Source: Rhodanobacteraceae bacterium
Lineage (GTDB): Bacteria; Pseudomonadota; Gammaproteobacteria; Xanthomonadales; Rhodanobacteraceae
Direction: 5' to 3'
DNA: 64,000 bases
NCBI GenBank assembly: GCA_030123585.1
Contig: CP126120.1
Location: forward strand, 3,225,001 to 3,289,000
The notes beneath the pieces are model-generated. The model made no database searches, was not told the DNA's origin, and was given only the letters and a program-made list of their open reading frames with translations. This document shows, piece after piece, positions 44,770 through 53,876 of this stretch (position 1 is its first letter; the number at the start of each line of letters is the position of its first letter). The translations under genes and the position numbers were made by a program.

Positions 44770-45324
44770 ATGTTGCGACACCTGCCCAACCTGATTTCCC
44801 TGCTGCGCATTGCGCTGGTCGCGCCGTTGATCGCGGCGATCCTGTCCGGACGTTACCAGTTGGCGTTGGTGATCGCGGTCGTCGCCGGCGTGTCGGACGG
44901 CGTGGACGGCTATCTCGCGCGCCATTTCGGTTGGCAAAGCCGGCTGGGTTCCATCCTCGATCCGGCCGCCGACAAGCTGATGCTGGTAGGCTGCATGCTC
45001 GCGCTGGGATGGCTGCACGAGGCGGCGCGCTGGCTGGTGGCGCTGGTGGTGGCGCGCGACCTGGTGATCGTGCTGGGCGCGTGGGCGTGGCATCGCGTGA
45101 TGCACAGCTTCGAGGCGCGTCCGAGCTGGCTTTCCAAGACCACCACGGTCGCGCAAATCGGTTTCGTGCTGCTGGTGCTGGCCGACCAGGCGTTCGGCTG
45201 GCATGCCGGGATGACGATTCCGGCGGGGGTGGTGGCGCTGCTGACCGCGGCCAGCGGCATCGACTACGTGGTGCGCTGGGGCCTGATGGCCCGGCGTGAA
45301 CTCAAGGGAAAACGTCCGGCATGA
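44770..45324 (+). CDS. CDP-alcohol phosphatidyltransferase family protein (PgsA-like)
   Basis: The 184-residue integral membrane enzyme has about five hydrophobic segments. The CDP-alcohol signature is complete: SDGVDGYLARHFGWQSRLGS then ILDPAADK, with the three Asp of DGxxAR(x8)GxxxDxxxD conserved. It probably makes phosphatidylglycerophosphate or a related phospholipid head group; a second PgsA may exist elsewhere, so the exact alcohol is uncertain. It overlaps the PerM gene by 4 nt in a run ending with hda. Confidence 0.88.
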   Translation: MLRHLPNLISLLRIALVAPLIAAILSGRYQLALVIAVVAGVSDGVDGYLARHFGWQSRLGSILDPAADKLMLVGCMLALGWLHEAARWLVALVVARDLVIVLGAWAWHRVMHSFEARPSWLSKTTTVAQIGFVLLVLADQAFGWHAGMTIPAGVVALLTAASGIDYVVRWGLMARRELKGKRPA

Positions 45325-46466
45325 ACAATGCGCAACGCTGGCAGTGGCTGTTGATCGTGGCGGTGATCGGCGGGTTGGTCTGGTTGTTGTCGCCGATCCT
45401 GATGCCGTTCATGCTGGCCGCGGTGTTTGCCTATCTCGGCGATCCGCTGGCGGACCGGCTCGAACGCTTGCGCCTGAACCGCACGCTCGCGGCCAGCGTG
45501 GTGTTCCTGGTGATGTTGCTGGGCGTGGCGCTGGTGCTGGTGTTGCTGGTGCCGCTGATCCAACGCCAGATCGCGCGCCTGATCGCCGCGTTGCCGGCCT
45601 ATGCGGCGTGGGTCACCCACAGCGCGATCCCGTGGCTGGAACAGAAGCTGCACGTCCCGGCCAGCGAGTTCGACACGTCCACCATGATCGCGCGCACCCG
45701 CGAACACCTCGGCACGCTCGGCGGCATCGCCGCGACCGTGCTGGGTTACGCGACGCGCTCGGGCCTGGCCCTGATCGGCTGGGTCGTGTCGGTGGTGCTG
45801 GTGCCGGTGGTGACGTTCTACCTGCTGCGCGACTGGGACAAGCTGGTGGCGCACATCGACGCGCTGCTGCCGCGCGACGCGCAACCGACGATCCGCCGGC
45901 TGGCGCGCGAGACCGACAGCGTGCTGGGCGCCTTCGTGCGCGGCCAGTTGCTGGTGATGCTGGGACTCGCGATCTATTACGCGATCGCGCTGAAACTGGT
46001 CGGCCTCGACGTCGGCCCGCTGATCGGCATGATCGCGGGGCTGGTCAGTTTCGTGCCGTACCTCGGCTTCATCATCGGCATCGTCGCCAGCATCATTGCC
46101 GCGCTGGTGCAGTACCACGATGTCTATCACCTGATACTGGTGCTGGTGGTGTTCGGCATCGGCAACCTGCTGGAAAGCTACGTGCTGGTGCCGAAGCTGG
46201 TCGGCGACCGCATCGGCCTGCATCCGGTCGCGGTGATCTTCGCGGTGCTCGCGTTCGGCGACCTGTTCGGTTTCATCGGCGTGCTGCTGGCGCTGCCGAT
46301 GGCCGCGATCGCGGTGGTGCTGCTGCGCTTCCTGCGCGAACGCTACGAGGCCAGCCCGCTGTACGCGGGACGCGAGCCGCAGAAAATCGTGTCGGCTGCG
46401 GACGCGCCGCCCAAAGATGGCGACGATACGCCGTCGGAACCGCGGGGAACGCCGCCCGCGCCATGA
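45321..46466 (+). CDS. AI-2E/PerM family membrane transporter
   Basis: The 381-residue inner-membrane protein has eight predicted membrane segments. PerM/AI-2E landmarks are VIGGLVWLLSPILMPFMLAA, the FLVMLLGVALVLVLLVPLI pair, FYLLRDWDKL, and in the second half GLDVGPLIGMIAGLVSFVPY with GFGIGNLLESYVLVPKLVGDR-type sequence (read here as FGIGNLLESYVLVPKLVGDR). The C-terminal ~40 residues are polar. The family includes autoinducer exporters and Na+/H+ antiporters; the substrate here is unknown. A PerM gene next to hda is conserved in Pseudomonas and xanthomonads. Confidence 0.9.
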   Translation: MNNAQRWQWLLIVAVIGGLVWLLSPILMPFMLAAVFAYLGDPLADRLERLRLNRTLAASVVFLVMLLGVALVLVLLVPLIQRQIARLIAALPAYAAWVTHSAIPWLEQKLHVPASEFDTSTMIARTREHLGTLGGIAATVLGYATRSGLALIGWVVSVVLVPVVTFYLLRDWDKLVAHIDALLPRDAQPTIRRLARETDSVLGAFVRGQLLVMLGLAIYYAIALKLVGLDVGPLIGMIAGLVSFVPYLGFIIGIVASIIAALVQYHDVYHLILVLVVFGIGNLLESYVLVPKLVGDRIGLHPVAVIFAVLAFGDLFGFIGVLLALPMAAIAVVLLRFLRERYEASPLYAGREPQKIVSAADAPPKDGDDTPSEPRGTPPAP

Positions 46467-47158
46467 ACCGGCAGTTCCCGCTCGACCTGCGCTGGCCGCC
46501 GCACCAGCGCCTCGATGCTTTCTGGCCCGGCGCCAACGTGCCCGCGCTGCAAGGCGTCAGCGACGTCGCGAACGGCGATCATGCGTGGCTGTACCTGCAC
46601 GGTGCCACCGGCACCGGCAAGAGCCACCTGCTGATCGGCGCGTGCCGCGCCGCGATCGAAGCGAATCGTCCGGCGCGTTACGTGTCGCTGGCGGAGCTTC
46701 CGGCGCCGCGCGGCGAGGCGATTGCCGCGATCGCAGGCGGAGAACTGGTCGCGGTCGACGACGTGCAGGCGGTCGCAGGCGACCGCGATGCGGAACGCGC
46801 GCTGTTCGATCTTTACAATCGCGTGAAGGCTGCGAGCGCGTGCATGCTGTTTGCCGGCAATGCCTCGCCTGCGGAACTCGGCATCACGCTGCCCGACCTG
46901 GTCTCGCGCCTGTCGATGTGCACGCAGTATGCGTTGCGCCCGCTGGACGATGCCGGCCGGCGCGCGATGTTGCGGCTGCTGGCAGGCCGGATGGGATTGC
47001 GGCTGGACGACGACGTGCTGGACTGGTGGTTCGCCCGCCAGCCACGCGATCCGGCCTCGCTGGTGGCGCTGCTGCAGCAGATCGACCGCGCCGCGCTGGC
47101 GGCGCAGCGGCGCGTGACCATTCCGTTCCTGCGCGAATTGCTGTATCACGAGCAGTGA
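46463..47158 (+). CDS. hda: DnaA regulatory inactivator Hda
   Basis: The 231-residue AAA+ protein binds the sliding clamp and stimulates DnaA-ATP hydrolysis after initiation. The clamp-binding motif is at the very N-terminus (QFPLDLRWPPHQRLDAFWPG). Walker A is HGATGTGKSHLLIG and Walker B LVAVDDVQAVAGD; sensor and arginine-finger parts are AGNASPAELGITLPDLVSRL. The DnaA domain IV is absent, as expected for Hda. The start overlaps the PerM stop codon (ATGA), and the gene ends the run that begins with DUF2066. Confidence 0.94.
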   Translation: MNRQFPLDLRWPPHQRLDAFWPGANVPALQGVSDVANGDHAWLYLHGATGTGKSHLLIGACRAAIEANRPARYVSLAELPAPRGEAIAAIAGGELVAVDDVQAVAGDRDAERALFDLYNRVKAASACMLFAGNASPAELGITLPDLVSRLSMCTQYALRPLDDAGRRAMLRLLAGRMGLRLDDDVLDWWFARQPRDPASLVALLQQIDRAALAAQRRVTIPFLRELLYHEQ

Positions 47159-47162
47159 TTCT

Positions 47163-47230
47163 TGACGCGGATTGACGCGGATGTTCGCGGATCGAAGAGA
47201 TCTATCCGCGTGAATCCGCGTTGATCCGTG
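47163..47230. repeat. Inverted pair of GCGGAT arrays between hda and murU
   Basis: TTGACGCGGATTGACGCGGA (47163-47182) continues with TGTTCGCGGATCG. It is faced by TCTATCCGCG...AATCCGCGTTGATCCG near 47200-47226. The right part includes the last codons and stop codon of murU on the opposite strand. The same family occurs at 50063-50170 and, in a diverged form, at 59595-59668. Confidence 0.65.
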
Positions 47231-47954
47231 GTAAATGCTGTTCTTTCAACCGGGCATCAAGTGCGGCCAGGCGTTCGGGTGTGCCGACGTCGGTCCAGAA
47301 GCCTTGATGATGCAGCCACGCGATTTCGTAGCGCGCAATTGCGGCGCGCAGCAGCGGGGTGAGCGGGAAACGCGGCGGCGTTTCGCGTGCGCCCGGCACG
47401 TCGCCGATGATGGATCGCCAGCCGCGCAGGATGTCCGGCCGGTACACGCCGATCCCGGCGAAGGTGAGTGCATGTGCGGTGCCGGGTGAATCGGCACGCT
47501 GCAACAACTTGCCGTCCGCGCCGATGCCGAAATCGCCTTGCGGATGCTGCGGCGGGTTGTCGACCAGCACCAGTTCGGCGACGCCATGTGGTTCGCGCGG
47601 CAACGCCGCGAAATCGAAGTCGGTAAAGGTGTCGGCGTTGATCGCGAGAAACGGTGCATCGCCAAGCAGCGGGAGTGCATGCAGCATCCCGCCGCCGGTT
47701 TCGAGTGGTACGTCGCCCTCGCGGCTGTATTGGATGCGAAGGCCGTAGCGCGAGCCGTCGCCCAATGCTTCCGGGAATTGATCGGCGAGATGCGCGATGT
47801 TGATCACGACCTCGCGGATGCCGCTTGTCGCGAGTCGCTCCATGTGCCATTCGATCAGCCGCTTGCCGCCGGCCGCGAGCAAGGGCTTGGGCGTGGTGTC
47901 GGTCAATGGGCGCATGCGCTCGCCGCGGCCGGCCGCGAACAACAGGGCTTTCAT
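47202..47954 (-). CDS. murU: N-acetylmuramate-1-phosphate uridylyltransferase
   Basis: The 250-residue nucleotidyltransferase forms UDP-MurNAc from MurNAc-1-P in the peptidoglycan recycling path that bypasses de novo synthesis and confers fosfomycin tolerance. Family segments are LLFAAGRGERMRPLTDTTPKP (the NTP loop), ETGGGMLHALPLLGD and FLAINADTFTDFD. The stop codon of amgK overlaps its start (ATGA). The C-terminal residues PRINADSRG are encoded within an intergenic-type repeat, so the end of the protein is likely to be acquired sequence. Confidence 0.9.
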   Translation of the reverse strand: MKALLFAAGRGERMRPLTDTTPKPLLAAGGKRLIEWHMERLATSGIREVVINIAHLADQFPEALGDGSRYGLRIQYSREGDVPLETGGGMLHALPLLGDAPFLAINADTFTDFDFAALPREPHGVAELVLVDNPPQHPQGDFGIGADGKLLQRADSPGTAHALTFAGIGVYRPDILRGWRSIIGDVPGARETPPRFPLTPLLRAAIARYEIAWLHHQGFWTDVGTPERLAALDARLKEQHLPRINADSRG

Positions 47955-48982
47955 GTGCGCGGTTCCGTCAAATCGCGCCCGCCCACCCAGCGTTCCAGCA
48001 GCGCGAGGAAATCCCGCAATTCGGGGTAACCCGATGTGACGCTGCGCACGTAGTGCCACACCCGCGGCAGGTCGGCGAGGTAGCCGCGCTTGCTGTCGCG
48101 ATACCACAGGCGGCAGAAGATGCCGAGCACCTTCAAGTGACGTTGCAAACCCGTGAGATCGAACCAGCGTTGCCAGCGCGTGGCGTCGACGCGATGATCC
48201 AGCGCGCCCGCATCGATCAGCCGCCGGCGGTACGCTTCGGCCCAGTCGCGCACGCGATCGCCGTCCCAGGCGATGTAGCAGTCGCGCAGCAGCGAGACGA
48301 GGTCGTAGCTGACCGGTCCCGATACGGCGTCCTGCAGATCGACGATGCCCGGATTGTGCTCCGGCACGCGCATCAGGTTGCGGCTGTGGTAGTCGCGATG
48401 CACGAACACCTGCGGTTGCCGCAGTGCGTTGTCCGTCAGCAGGCGGAATGCCACTTCGATGATGTCCCATTCGTCGCATTCGATGGAAATGCCGAGGTGG
48501 CGTTGCAGGAACCAGGTCGGCAGCAATTCCAGTTCGCGCACCAGCAACGGCTCGTCGTAGCGCGGCAAGCCGGCCGGATCGACGCGCGTCTGGATCGCCA
48601 GCAGCGCATCCAGTGCGTCGGCGTACAGCGCGTCCGCGGTGGCATCGTTCAATTCGGAAAGATAGGGACGTGTGCCGAGATCGGACAGCAGCAGGAATCC
48701 CTGCGCACGATCCTCGGCCAGCACTTCGGGCGCGTTCAGGCCGGCGGCCCGCAGGCGTGCGTCGACGTCCAGCCATGCGTCGAGATTGCCGGAACCCGGC
48801 GGCGCGTCCATCACGATCGCGCTGCCGCGTGCGCCGCGCACGCGCCAGTAGCTGCGCGCGCTGGCGTCTTCGGATGCGGCTTCGAGCGCTGCCTGCGCGT
48901 CATGGCTGGCGTGGCGCGCAAACGCCAGCCGCGCCGCGGCGCGGTCGGGCACGGCAACATGGGTCGTGGGCGGCGGATTCAT
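47951..48982 (-). CDS. amgK: Anomeric N-acetylmuramate/N-acetylglucosamine kinase
   Basis: The 343-residue aminoglycoside-phosphotransferase-fold kinase makes MurNAc-1-P (or GlcNAc-1-P), the substrate of MurU. The Brenner-type catalytic motif is VFVHRDYHSRNLM (HxDxxxxN), with the Mg-binding Asp in GIVDLQDAVSGPVSYDLVSL. The last third matches AmgK (TGLQRHLKVLGIFCRLWYRD). The coupled amgK-murU pair is the MurNAc salvage cassette known from Pseudomonas; no lptD/surA neighbours are visible here. ATG 48982 was chosen over an upstream start at 49015 on family alignment. Confidence 0.92.
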   Translation of the reverse strand: MNPPPTTHVAVPDRAAARLAFARHASHDAQAALEAASEDASARSYWRVRGARGSAIVMDAPPGSGNLDAWLDVDARLRAAGLNAPEVLAEDRAQGFLLLSDLGTRPYLSELNDATADALYADALDALLAIQTRVDPAGLPRYDEPLLVRELELLPTWFLQRHLGISIECDEWDIIEVAFRLLTDNALRQPQVFVHRDYHSRNLMRVPEHNPGIVDLQDAVSGPVSYDLVSLLRDCYIAWDGDRVRDWAEAYRRRLIDAGALDHRVDATRWQRWFDLTGLQRHLKVLGIFCRLWYRDSKRGYLADLPRVWHYVRSVTSGYPELRDFLALLERWVGGRDLTEPRT

Positions 48983-49132
48983 GGCGTGCAGGGTACAGGG
49001 ACGGCATGTCGTCATGCTGCGTGATTATTCTCCGAACGGGCGGATGCAGTATCCTTGCGCCCTGCGTCGCTTGGGCGGGACGGGGCACCGGCGTCGAGCG
49101 CGGATGCCACGCCGCCGATGACAGGAATCCAC

Positions 49133-50038
49133 ATGAGCGTCACCCGTTTGCACACCCATCTCGACCGGCTCGAGGCCGAGTCCATCCGCATCCTGCGCGA
49201 GACGGTCGCGGAATGCCGCAGGCCCGTCCTGCTGTATTCGATCGGCAAGGATTCCTCGGTGCTGCTGCACCTGCTGCTGAAGGCGTTCCATCCCGCCAGG
49301 CCGCCGCTGCCGATGCTGCACGTCAACACGACGTGGAAGTTCCGCGAGATGATCGAGTTCCGCGACCGCGTCGCGAAGTGGACCGGCGTCCACCTGATCG
49401 AGTACATCAACCAGGAAGGCGTGGGCCGCACCGACCCCGTCAACGCCGCTTCCAGGCACACCGAGATCATGAAGACCGTCGCGCTGCGGCAGGCGCTGGC
49501 CGAGCACGGCTTCGATGCCGCGATCGGCGGCGCGCGCCGCGACGAGGATCCCGCGCGCGCCAAGGAACGCGTGTTCTCGCTGCGCGGCGCGGGCCAGCGC
49601 TGGGAGCCGCGCAAGCAGCGGCCGGAACCCTGGGGTCTCTACAACACGCGGCTCGACAACGACGAAACGCTGCGGGTGTTTCCGTTGTCCGACTGGACCG
49701 AACTCGACGTGTGGCTGTACATCCGCCGCGAGGGCATCGAGGTGGTGCCGCTGTATTTCGCGAAAGAGCGCCCGACCTTCGTGCGCAACGGCGCGCTGCT
49801 GGTGCGCGACGACGAGCGCGTGCCGCTGGAACCCGGCGAAAAACTGGTGCCGAAGAAGGTGCGTTTCCGCACGCTCGGCTGCTGGCCGCTGACCGCTGCG
49901 GTGGAATCCGATGCCGCCGACCTCGATGCGATCATCGGCGAGATGCTGGATACGCGGCAGTCCGAGCGCGCCGGCCGCATCATCGACCTCGATCCTTCCG
50001 ATTCCATGGAGCGCAAGAAGCGTGAAGGGTATTTTTGA
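49133..50038 (+). CDS. cysD: Sulfate adenylyltransferase subunit 2
   Basis: The 301-residue subunit of ATP sulfurylase makes APS from ATP and sulfate in cysteine assimilation. The adenylation PP-loop is [20 protein letters not shown], followed by [37 protein letters not shown] and the C-terminal family end [20 protein letters not shown] 49133 gives the CysD N-terminus; an in-frame extension upstream is out of family. cysNC follows after 171 nt that contain a repeat. It is divergent from amgK-murU. Confidence 0.95.
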   Translation: MSVTRLHTHLDRLEAESIRILRETVAECRRPVLLYSIGKDSSVLLHLLLKAFHPARPPLPMLHVNTTWKFREMIEFRDRVAKWTGVHLIEYINQEGVGRTDPVNAASRHTEIMKTVALRQALAEHGFDAAIGGARRDEDPARAKERVFSLRGAGQRWEPRKQRPEPWGLYNTRLDNDETLRVFPLSDWTELDVWLYIRREGIEVVPLYFAKERPTFVRNGALLVRDDERVPLEPGEKLVPKKVRFRTLGCWPLTAAVESDAADLDAIIGEMLDTRQSERAGRIIDLDPSDSMERKKREGYF

Positions 50039-50062
50039 TGCAAGAGCTGCGTAACGGCTTTT

Positions 50063-50170
50063 TTGACGCGGATTTGCGCGGATAAAGGCGGATACGGCAA
50101 TCAAAGCCTTGGCTGGTGTTTTACCCGTTCTGTTCGTATTGATCCGCGACCATCCGCGTTGATCCGCGTC
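50063..50170. repeat. Inverted pair of GCGGAT arrays between cysD and cysNC
   Basis: TTGACGCGGATTTGCGCGGA (50063-50082) and then AAAGGCGGATACGG face TATTGATCCGCGACCATCCG and CGTTGATCCGCGTC (near 50139-50170). It is in the same family as 47163-47230. The element lies inside the cysD-cysNC unit. Confidence 0.65.
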
Positions 50171-50209
50171 CAGAGTTTTTTGTATTGTCAATCGAGGTTT
50201 CGACCGCGC

Positions 50210-52087
50210 ATGGCCGTAGCAAACGACATCAATCCTCTCGCGGCACGGCTGGCCGCGCTGGAAAACCGCGACACGCTGCGTTTCGCGATGTGCGGCAGCG
50301 TGGACGACGGCAAGAGCACACTGCTCGGACGCCTGCTGGCCGAGGCCGGGATGGTCCCGGACGATCGCCTCGCGCAGATGATCCGCGACAGCAGGAAACA
50401 CGGCACCTGCGGCGGCAAGCCCGATTACGCGCTGCTGCTGGACGGCCTGGAAGCCGAACGCGAACAGGGCATCACCATCGACGTCGCGTGGCGCTACTTC
50501 GGCACCGACAAGCGCGCGTTCATCGTCGCCGATTGTCCCGGCCATGCGCAGTACACCCGCAACATGGCCAGCGGCGCATCCAACGCGGAACTCGGCGTGG
50601 TGCTGGTCGATGCGCGCGCGGGCGTGCAGACCCAGACCCGCCGCCACACCGCGATCCTCGCGATGTTCGGCGTGCAGCGCGTGCTGTTCGCGGTCAACAA
50701 GCTGGACCTGATCGGCTACAACCATGCGCGCTACCACGCGATCGAGCAGGAGTGCGTGAAGCTCGCGCACGACCTCGGGGTCGAGAACGCGGATGCGATC
50801 CCGGTGTCGGCGATCAATGCCGACAACCTGGTCGTGCATTCGCCGAACACGCCGTGGTACACCGGCAAGCCGCTGCTGGAATACCTCGAAACGGTGCAGG
50901 TGGAACGTCACGCCGACGCGGCGTTCGCGCTGCCGGTGCAGTGGGTCAATCGTCCCGACCACGGGTTCCGCGGCTACGCGGGCACCATCGCGGGCGGGCG
51001 CGTCGCCCCTGGCAACGAAGTGGTGGTGCTGCCGGCCGGACGCCTCACGCGCGTCGTGCGCGTGGTCGGCGGCGACGCCGATCTGGCTGCCGCCGAGGCG
51101 GGGCAGGCAGTCACGCTCACGCTGGCCGACCAGATCGACGTGGCGCGCGGCGACGTGATCGCCGATCCGGTGCTGCCGCCGGACATCGCGGCCCAGTTCG
51201 CCTGCCATCTGTTGTGGCTGGACGACGCCGCGCTGCTGCCGGGCCGGCGTTACCTGATGAAGCTGGCCACGCAGACGATCGGCGCGCAGGTCACCGAGAT
51301 CAAGCACCGCATCGATCCCGACACCCAGGCGCACCTCGCGGCGACGCGGCTGGTCGCCAACGAGATCGGCTACTGCAACCTGTCGCTGGACGCCGACATC
51401 GCCTATCGCCCGTACAAGGAAGACCGCCGCCTCGGCGGCTTCATCCTGTTCGACCGCGAGACGAATGCGACGGTCGGTTGCGGCACGCTGGATTTCGGAC
51501 TGCGCCGCGACAGCAACGTGCATTGGCAGCAGCTCGACATCGACCGTGCCGCGCGCGCCAGGATCAAGGGCCAGATTCCGCGCTGCCTGTGGTTCACGGG
51601 CCTGTCCGGCGCAGGCAAATCGACCATCGCCAACCTGGTCGAGCGCCGCCTGCTGGCGGAAGGTTTCCACACCATCCTGCTGGACGGCGACAACGTGCGC
51701 CACGGCCTGAACCGCGACCTCGGCTTCACCGACGCCGACCGCGTCGAGAACATCCGGCGCGTGGCCGAAGTCGCGAAATTGATGATGGACGCGGGACTGG
51801 TGGTGCTGGTTTCGTTCATCTCGCCGTTCCGCGCCGAGCGCCGGCTGGCGCGCGACCTGATCGGCGACGGCGACTTCATGGAAGTGTTCGTGGACGCGCC
51901 GCTGGAAGTGTGCGAGGAGCGCGACGTCAAGGGCCTGTACGCCAAGGCGCGCGCCGGCAAGATCGCCAATTTCACCGGCATCGGTTCGCCTTACGAACCA
52001 CCGGAAGCGCCGGAGATCCATCTGCGTTCGGACCGGGAATCCGCGGCCGACTCGGCCGCCCGGGTCGTGGAACGGATCAAGTCGTAA
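50210..52087 (+). CDS. cysNC: Bifunctional sulfate adenylyltransferase subunit 1 / APS kinase
   Basis: The 625-residue fusion has a CysN part (about 1-450) that is an EF-Tu-like GTPase driving CysD: GTP motifs [51 protein letters not shown] and VNKLDLIG. From about 455 the CysC part follows, a P-loop APS kinase that makes [56 protein letters not shown] and the family end [17 protein letters not shown]. The fused CysNC is common in Xanthomonadales and Pseudomonas. It should act with CysD at 49.1 kb. Confidence 0.95.
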   Translation: MAVANDINPLAARLAALENRDTLRFAMCGSVDDGKSTLLGRLLAEAGMVPDDRLAQMIRDSRKHGTCGGKPDYALLLDGLEAEREQGITIDVAWRYFGTDKRAFIVADCPGHAQYTRNMASGASNAELGVVLVDARAGVQTQTRRHTAILAMFGVQRVLFAVNKLDLIGYNHARYHAIEQECVKLAHDLGVENADAIPVSAINADNLVVHSPNTPWYTGKPLLEYLETVQVERHADAAFALPVQWVNRPDHGFRGYAGTIAGGRVAPGNEVVVLPAGRLTRVVRVVGGDADLAAAEAGQAVTLTLADQIDVARGDVIADPVLPPDIAAQFACHLLWLDDAALLPGRRYLMKLATQTIGAQVTEIKHRIDPDTQAHLAATRLVANEIGYCNLSLDADIAYRPYKEDRRLGGFILFDRETNATVGCGTLDFGLRRDSNVHWQQLDIDRAARARIKGQIPRCLWFTGLSGAGKSTIANLVERRLLAEGFHTILLDGDNVRHGLNRDLGFTDADRVENIRRVAEVAKLMMDAGLVVLVSFISPFRAERRLARDLIGDGDFMEVFVDAPLEVCEERDVKGLYAKARAGKIANFTGIGSPYEPPEAPEIHLRSDRESAADSAARVVERIKS

Positions 52088-52091
52088 GCCG

Positions 52092-52191
52092 GCAGGTTGG
52101 GCTGAGCGGGCTGCATCGGCGGAAGCCCGACACCATGCCGTGCGGAGAATGTCGGGCTTCCGCCGATGGAGCCGGCGTCAACCCAACCTGC
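52092..52191. repeat. 100-nt perfect-stem inverted repeat after cysNC
   Basis: Outer stem GCAGGTTGGG (52092-52101) pairs with CCCAACCTGC (52182-52191). An inner 19-bp perfect stem, CATCGGCGGAAGCCCGACA (52114-52132), pairs with its complement at 52150-52168. The middle is a 17-nt loop. It lies between convergent cysNC and the SDR gene, so it could terminate both; the ends do not look like a transposon border. Confidence 0.75.
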
Positions 52192-52201
52192 GAGGTCCGC
52201 G

Positions 52202-53011
52202 TCAATCCCGCATCCGGAAATGCTTCGCGCGTCGTGCCACCAGCGCGAGCGCAACGCGATCGGGCAGCAGGTCCATCAGCACCTTGATGCCGCGGTTCAC
52301 GCGGCCCGGCACGCACACCACGCGGCCGCGCTCGACCGCATCCAGCCCTTGCCGCACGACATCGGCGGCATCCGACCACATCCAGCCCGGCAGTTTCGAA
52401 ACCAGCCCGCGTGCCTGGCTGACGTCGTGGAACTCGGAACGCGTGAAGCCCGGACACAACGCGCACACGTGGATGCCGTGCGCGCGGTTCTCCGTCGCCA
52501 GCGCCTGCGACACGCGCATCAGGAAGGCCTTGGCCGGGCCGTACAGGGTGTTGCCGGGCGTCGCGGGCACCAGTCCCGCCAGCGAGGCGACGTTGACAAT
52601 GCGTCCGTAACCGCGCTCGCGCATCGCCGGCAGCAGCAGATGGCAAAGCTGCAGCGGCGCCGTCACCAGCACCTGCATGAAGCGCGCGTGTGTCGCCCAG
52701 TCGACCTTGTCGTAGCGGCCCGGTACGCCGTAGCCCGCGTTGTTGACGAGGATGTCGATCGTGCGTCCGTTCGCGGTGGCGGCGTCGGCGATCCGCGCAG
52801 GCGCGCCGGGGTCGCCGAGATCGTCGGCGATCACTTGCACGTCGATGCCGTACTTCGTGCGCAATGCGTCGGCAAGTGCGTGCAGGCGATCCTCGCGACG
52901 CGCAGTCAGCACCAGATCGCACCCGCGCGCGGCAAGCTGGCGTGCGAATTCGGCGCCGATGCCGGCGGAGGCGCCGGTGATCAATGCGCGCTTGCGGGTT
53001 GACGGGGCCAT
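52202..53011 (-). CDS. Classical short-chain dehydrogenase/reductase
   Basis: The 269-residue cytoplasmic oxidoreductase has NAD(P) binding through ALITGASAGIGAEFARQLAARG. The Rossmann core has DILVNNAGYGVPG, catalytic Ser of VNVASLAGLVPATPGN, and Tyr/Lys of LYGPAKAFLMRVSQAL. ALCPGFTRSEFHDV is the conserved PG motif after the active site. It resembles the DltE/YqjQ-type SDRs; the substrate is not predictable. It is convergent with cysNC and divergent from tpiA (90 nt). Confidence 0.88.
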   Translation of the reverse strand: MAPSTRKRALITGASAGIGAEFARQLAARGCDLVLTARREDRLHALADALRTKYGIDVQVIADDLGDPGAPARIADAATANGRTIDILVNNAGYGVPGRYDKVDWATHARFMQVLVTAPLQLCHLLLPAMRERGYGRIVNVASLAGLVPATPGNTLYGPAKAFLMRVSQALATENRAHGIHVCALCPGFTRSEFHDVSQARGLVSKLPGWMWSDAADVVRQGLDAVERGRVVCVPGRVNRGIKVLMDLLPDRVALALVARRAKHFRMRD

Positions 53012-53041
53012 CGTGGGCTTCCGGAACGGAAAAGGAATAGT

Positions 53042-53071
53042 TTGATTCAGGGCGACGGCCTTGGCTATCCT
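53042..53071 (+). promoter_or_regulatory. Candidate sigma-70 promoter for tpiA
   Basis: TTGATT (-35, 53042-53047), an 18-nt spacer and TATCCT (-10, 53066-53071) lie 31 nt before the tpiA ATG. The boxes match consensus at four or five positions each. Confidence 0.4.
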
Positions 53072-53101
53072 CGCGAGCCCGGATGAACGACGGAGCGCGC
53101 C

Positions 53102-53848
53102 ATGCGCCGCAAATGGGTAGGTGGCAACTGGAAGATGCACGGCTCGCGCGCGATGGCCTCGGCCTTGGTCGGCGCAATCGTGGAGGCGCACACCGGCGAC
53201 GTCGACGTTGCGGTGTTTCCGCCGTTTCCCTACCTGCGCGAAGCCTGCGCCGAATGTGCGGGCTCGCGCATCGCGGTCGGCGGCCAGGACGTGAGCGAAC
53301 ACGAATCCGGCGCTTACACGGGAGAAGTCTCGGCGGCGATGTTGCGCGACGTCGGCTGCACGCTGGCGCTGGCGGGACACTCCGAACGCCGTCAATACCA
53401 CAAGGAAACCGATGCGCAGGTCGCGGCCAAGGTCGCGCAGGCGCTGGCGCACGAACTCACGCCTGTGCTGTGCGTGGGCGAAACCCTGGACGAACGCGAA
53501 GCCGGCCAGACTTCGGCGGTGGTGGCGCGCCAACTCGGCGCGGTGGTCGCGCATTGCGGCATCGCCGTGTTCGCGCGCATCGTGGTGGCCTACGAGCCGG
53601 TCTGGGCCATCGGCACCGGACGCACCGCGAGCCCGGTACAAGCCCAGGAAGTCCATGCGTTGCTGCGTAGCCAGTTGGCCCGCGACGATGCTAGAATTGC
53701 CGGTTCGACCCGCATCGTTTACGGCGGCAGCGTCAAACCCGGCAACGCCGCCGAGTTGTTCGCGCAGCCGGATATCGATGGCGGCCTGATCGGCGGCGCG
53801 GCCTTGCAGGCCACCGATTTCCTTTCGATATGTGCGGCGGCGGGTTGA
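53102..53848 (+). CDS. tpiA: Triosephosphate isomerase
   Basis: The 248-residue glycolytic enzyme interconverts DHAP and glyceraldehyde-3-P. It starts MRRKWVGGNWKMHGS (active-site Asn and Lys). The catalytic His is in LALAGHSERRQYHKETD, the Glu in IVVAYEPVWAIGTGR, loop 6 is in GTGRTASPVQAQEVH, and the phosphate-binding GGSVKPGNAAEL and DGGLIGGAAL end the barrel. GGAG precedes the ATG. It is followed by secG after 28 nt, an arrangement conserved in gammaproteobacteria. Confidence 0.97.
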   Translation: MRRKWVGGNWKMHGSRAMASALVGAIVEAHTGDVDVAVFPPFPYLREACAECAGSRIAVGGQDVSEHESGAYTGEVSAAMLRDVGCTLALAGHSERRQYHKETDAQVAAKVAQALAHELTPVLCVGETLDEREAGQTSAVVARQLGAVVAHCGIAVFARIVVAYEPVWAIGTGRTASPVQAQEVHALLRSQLARDDARIAGSTRIVYGGSVKPGNAAELFAQPDIDGGLIGGAALQATDFLSICAAAG

Positions 53849-53876
53849 CGCTCGTCCGGCGCACGGGAACATCCCA

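Noticed and set aside
47163..50170. CRISPR array, because GCGGAT units repeat regularly
   Set aside because: Units are about 10 nt, lack unique spacers of constant length, form inverted pairs, and no cas genes are near.
50210..52087. Frameshift joining cysN and cysC
   Set aside because: The fused reading frame is open with a normal linker, and CysNC fusions are common in this lineage.
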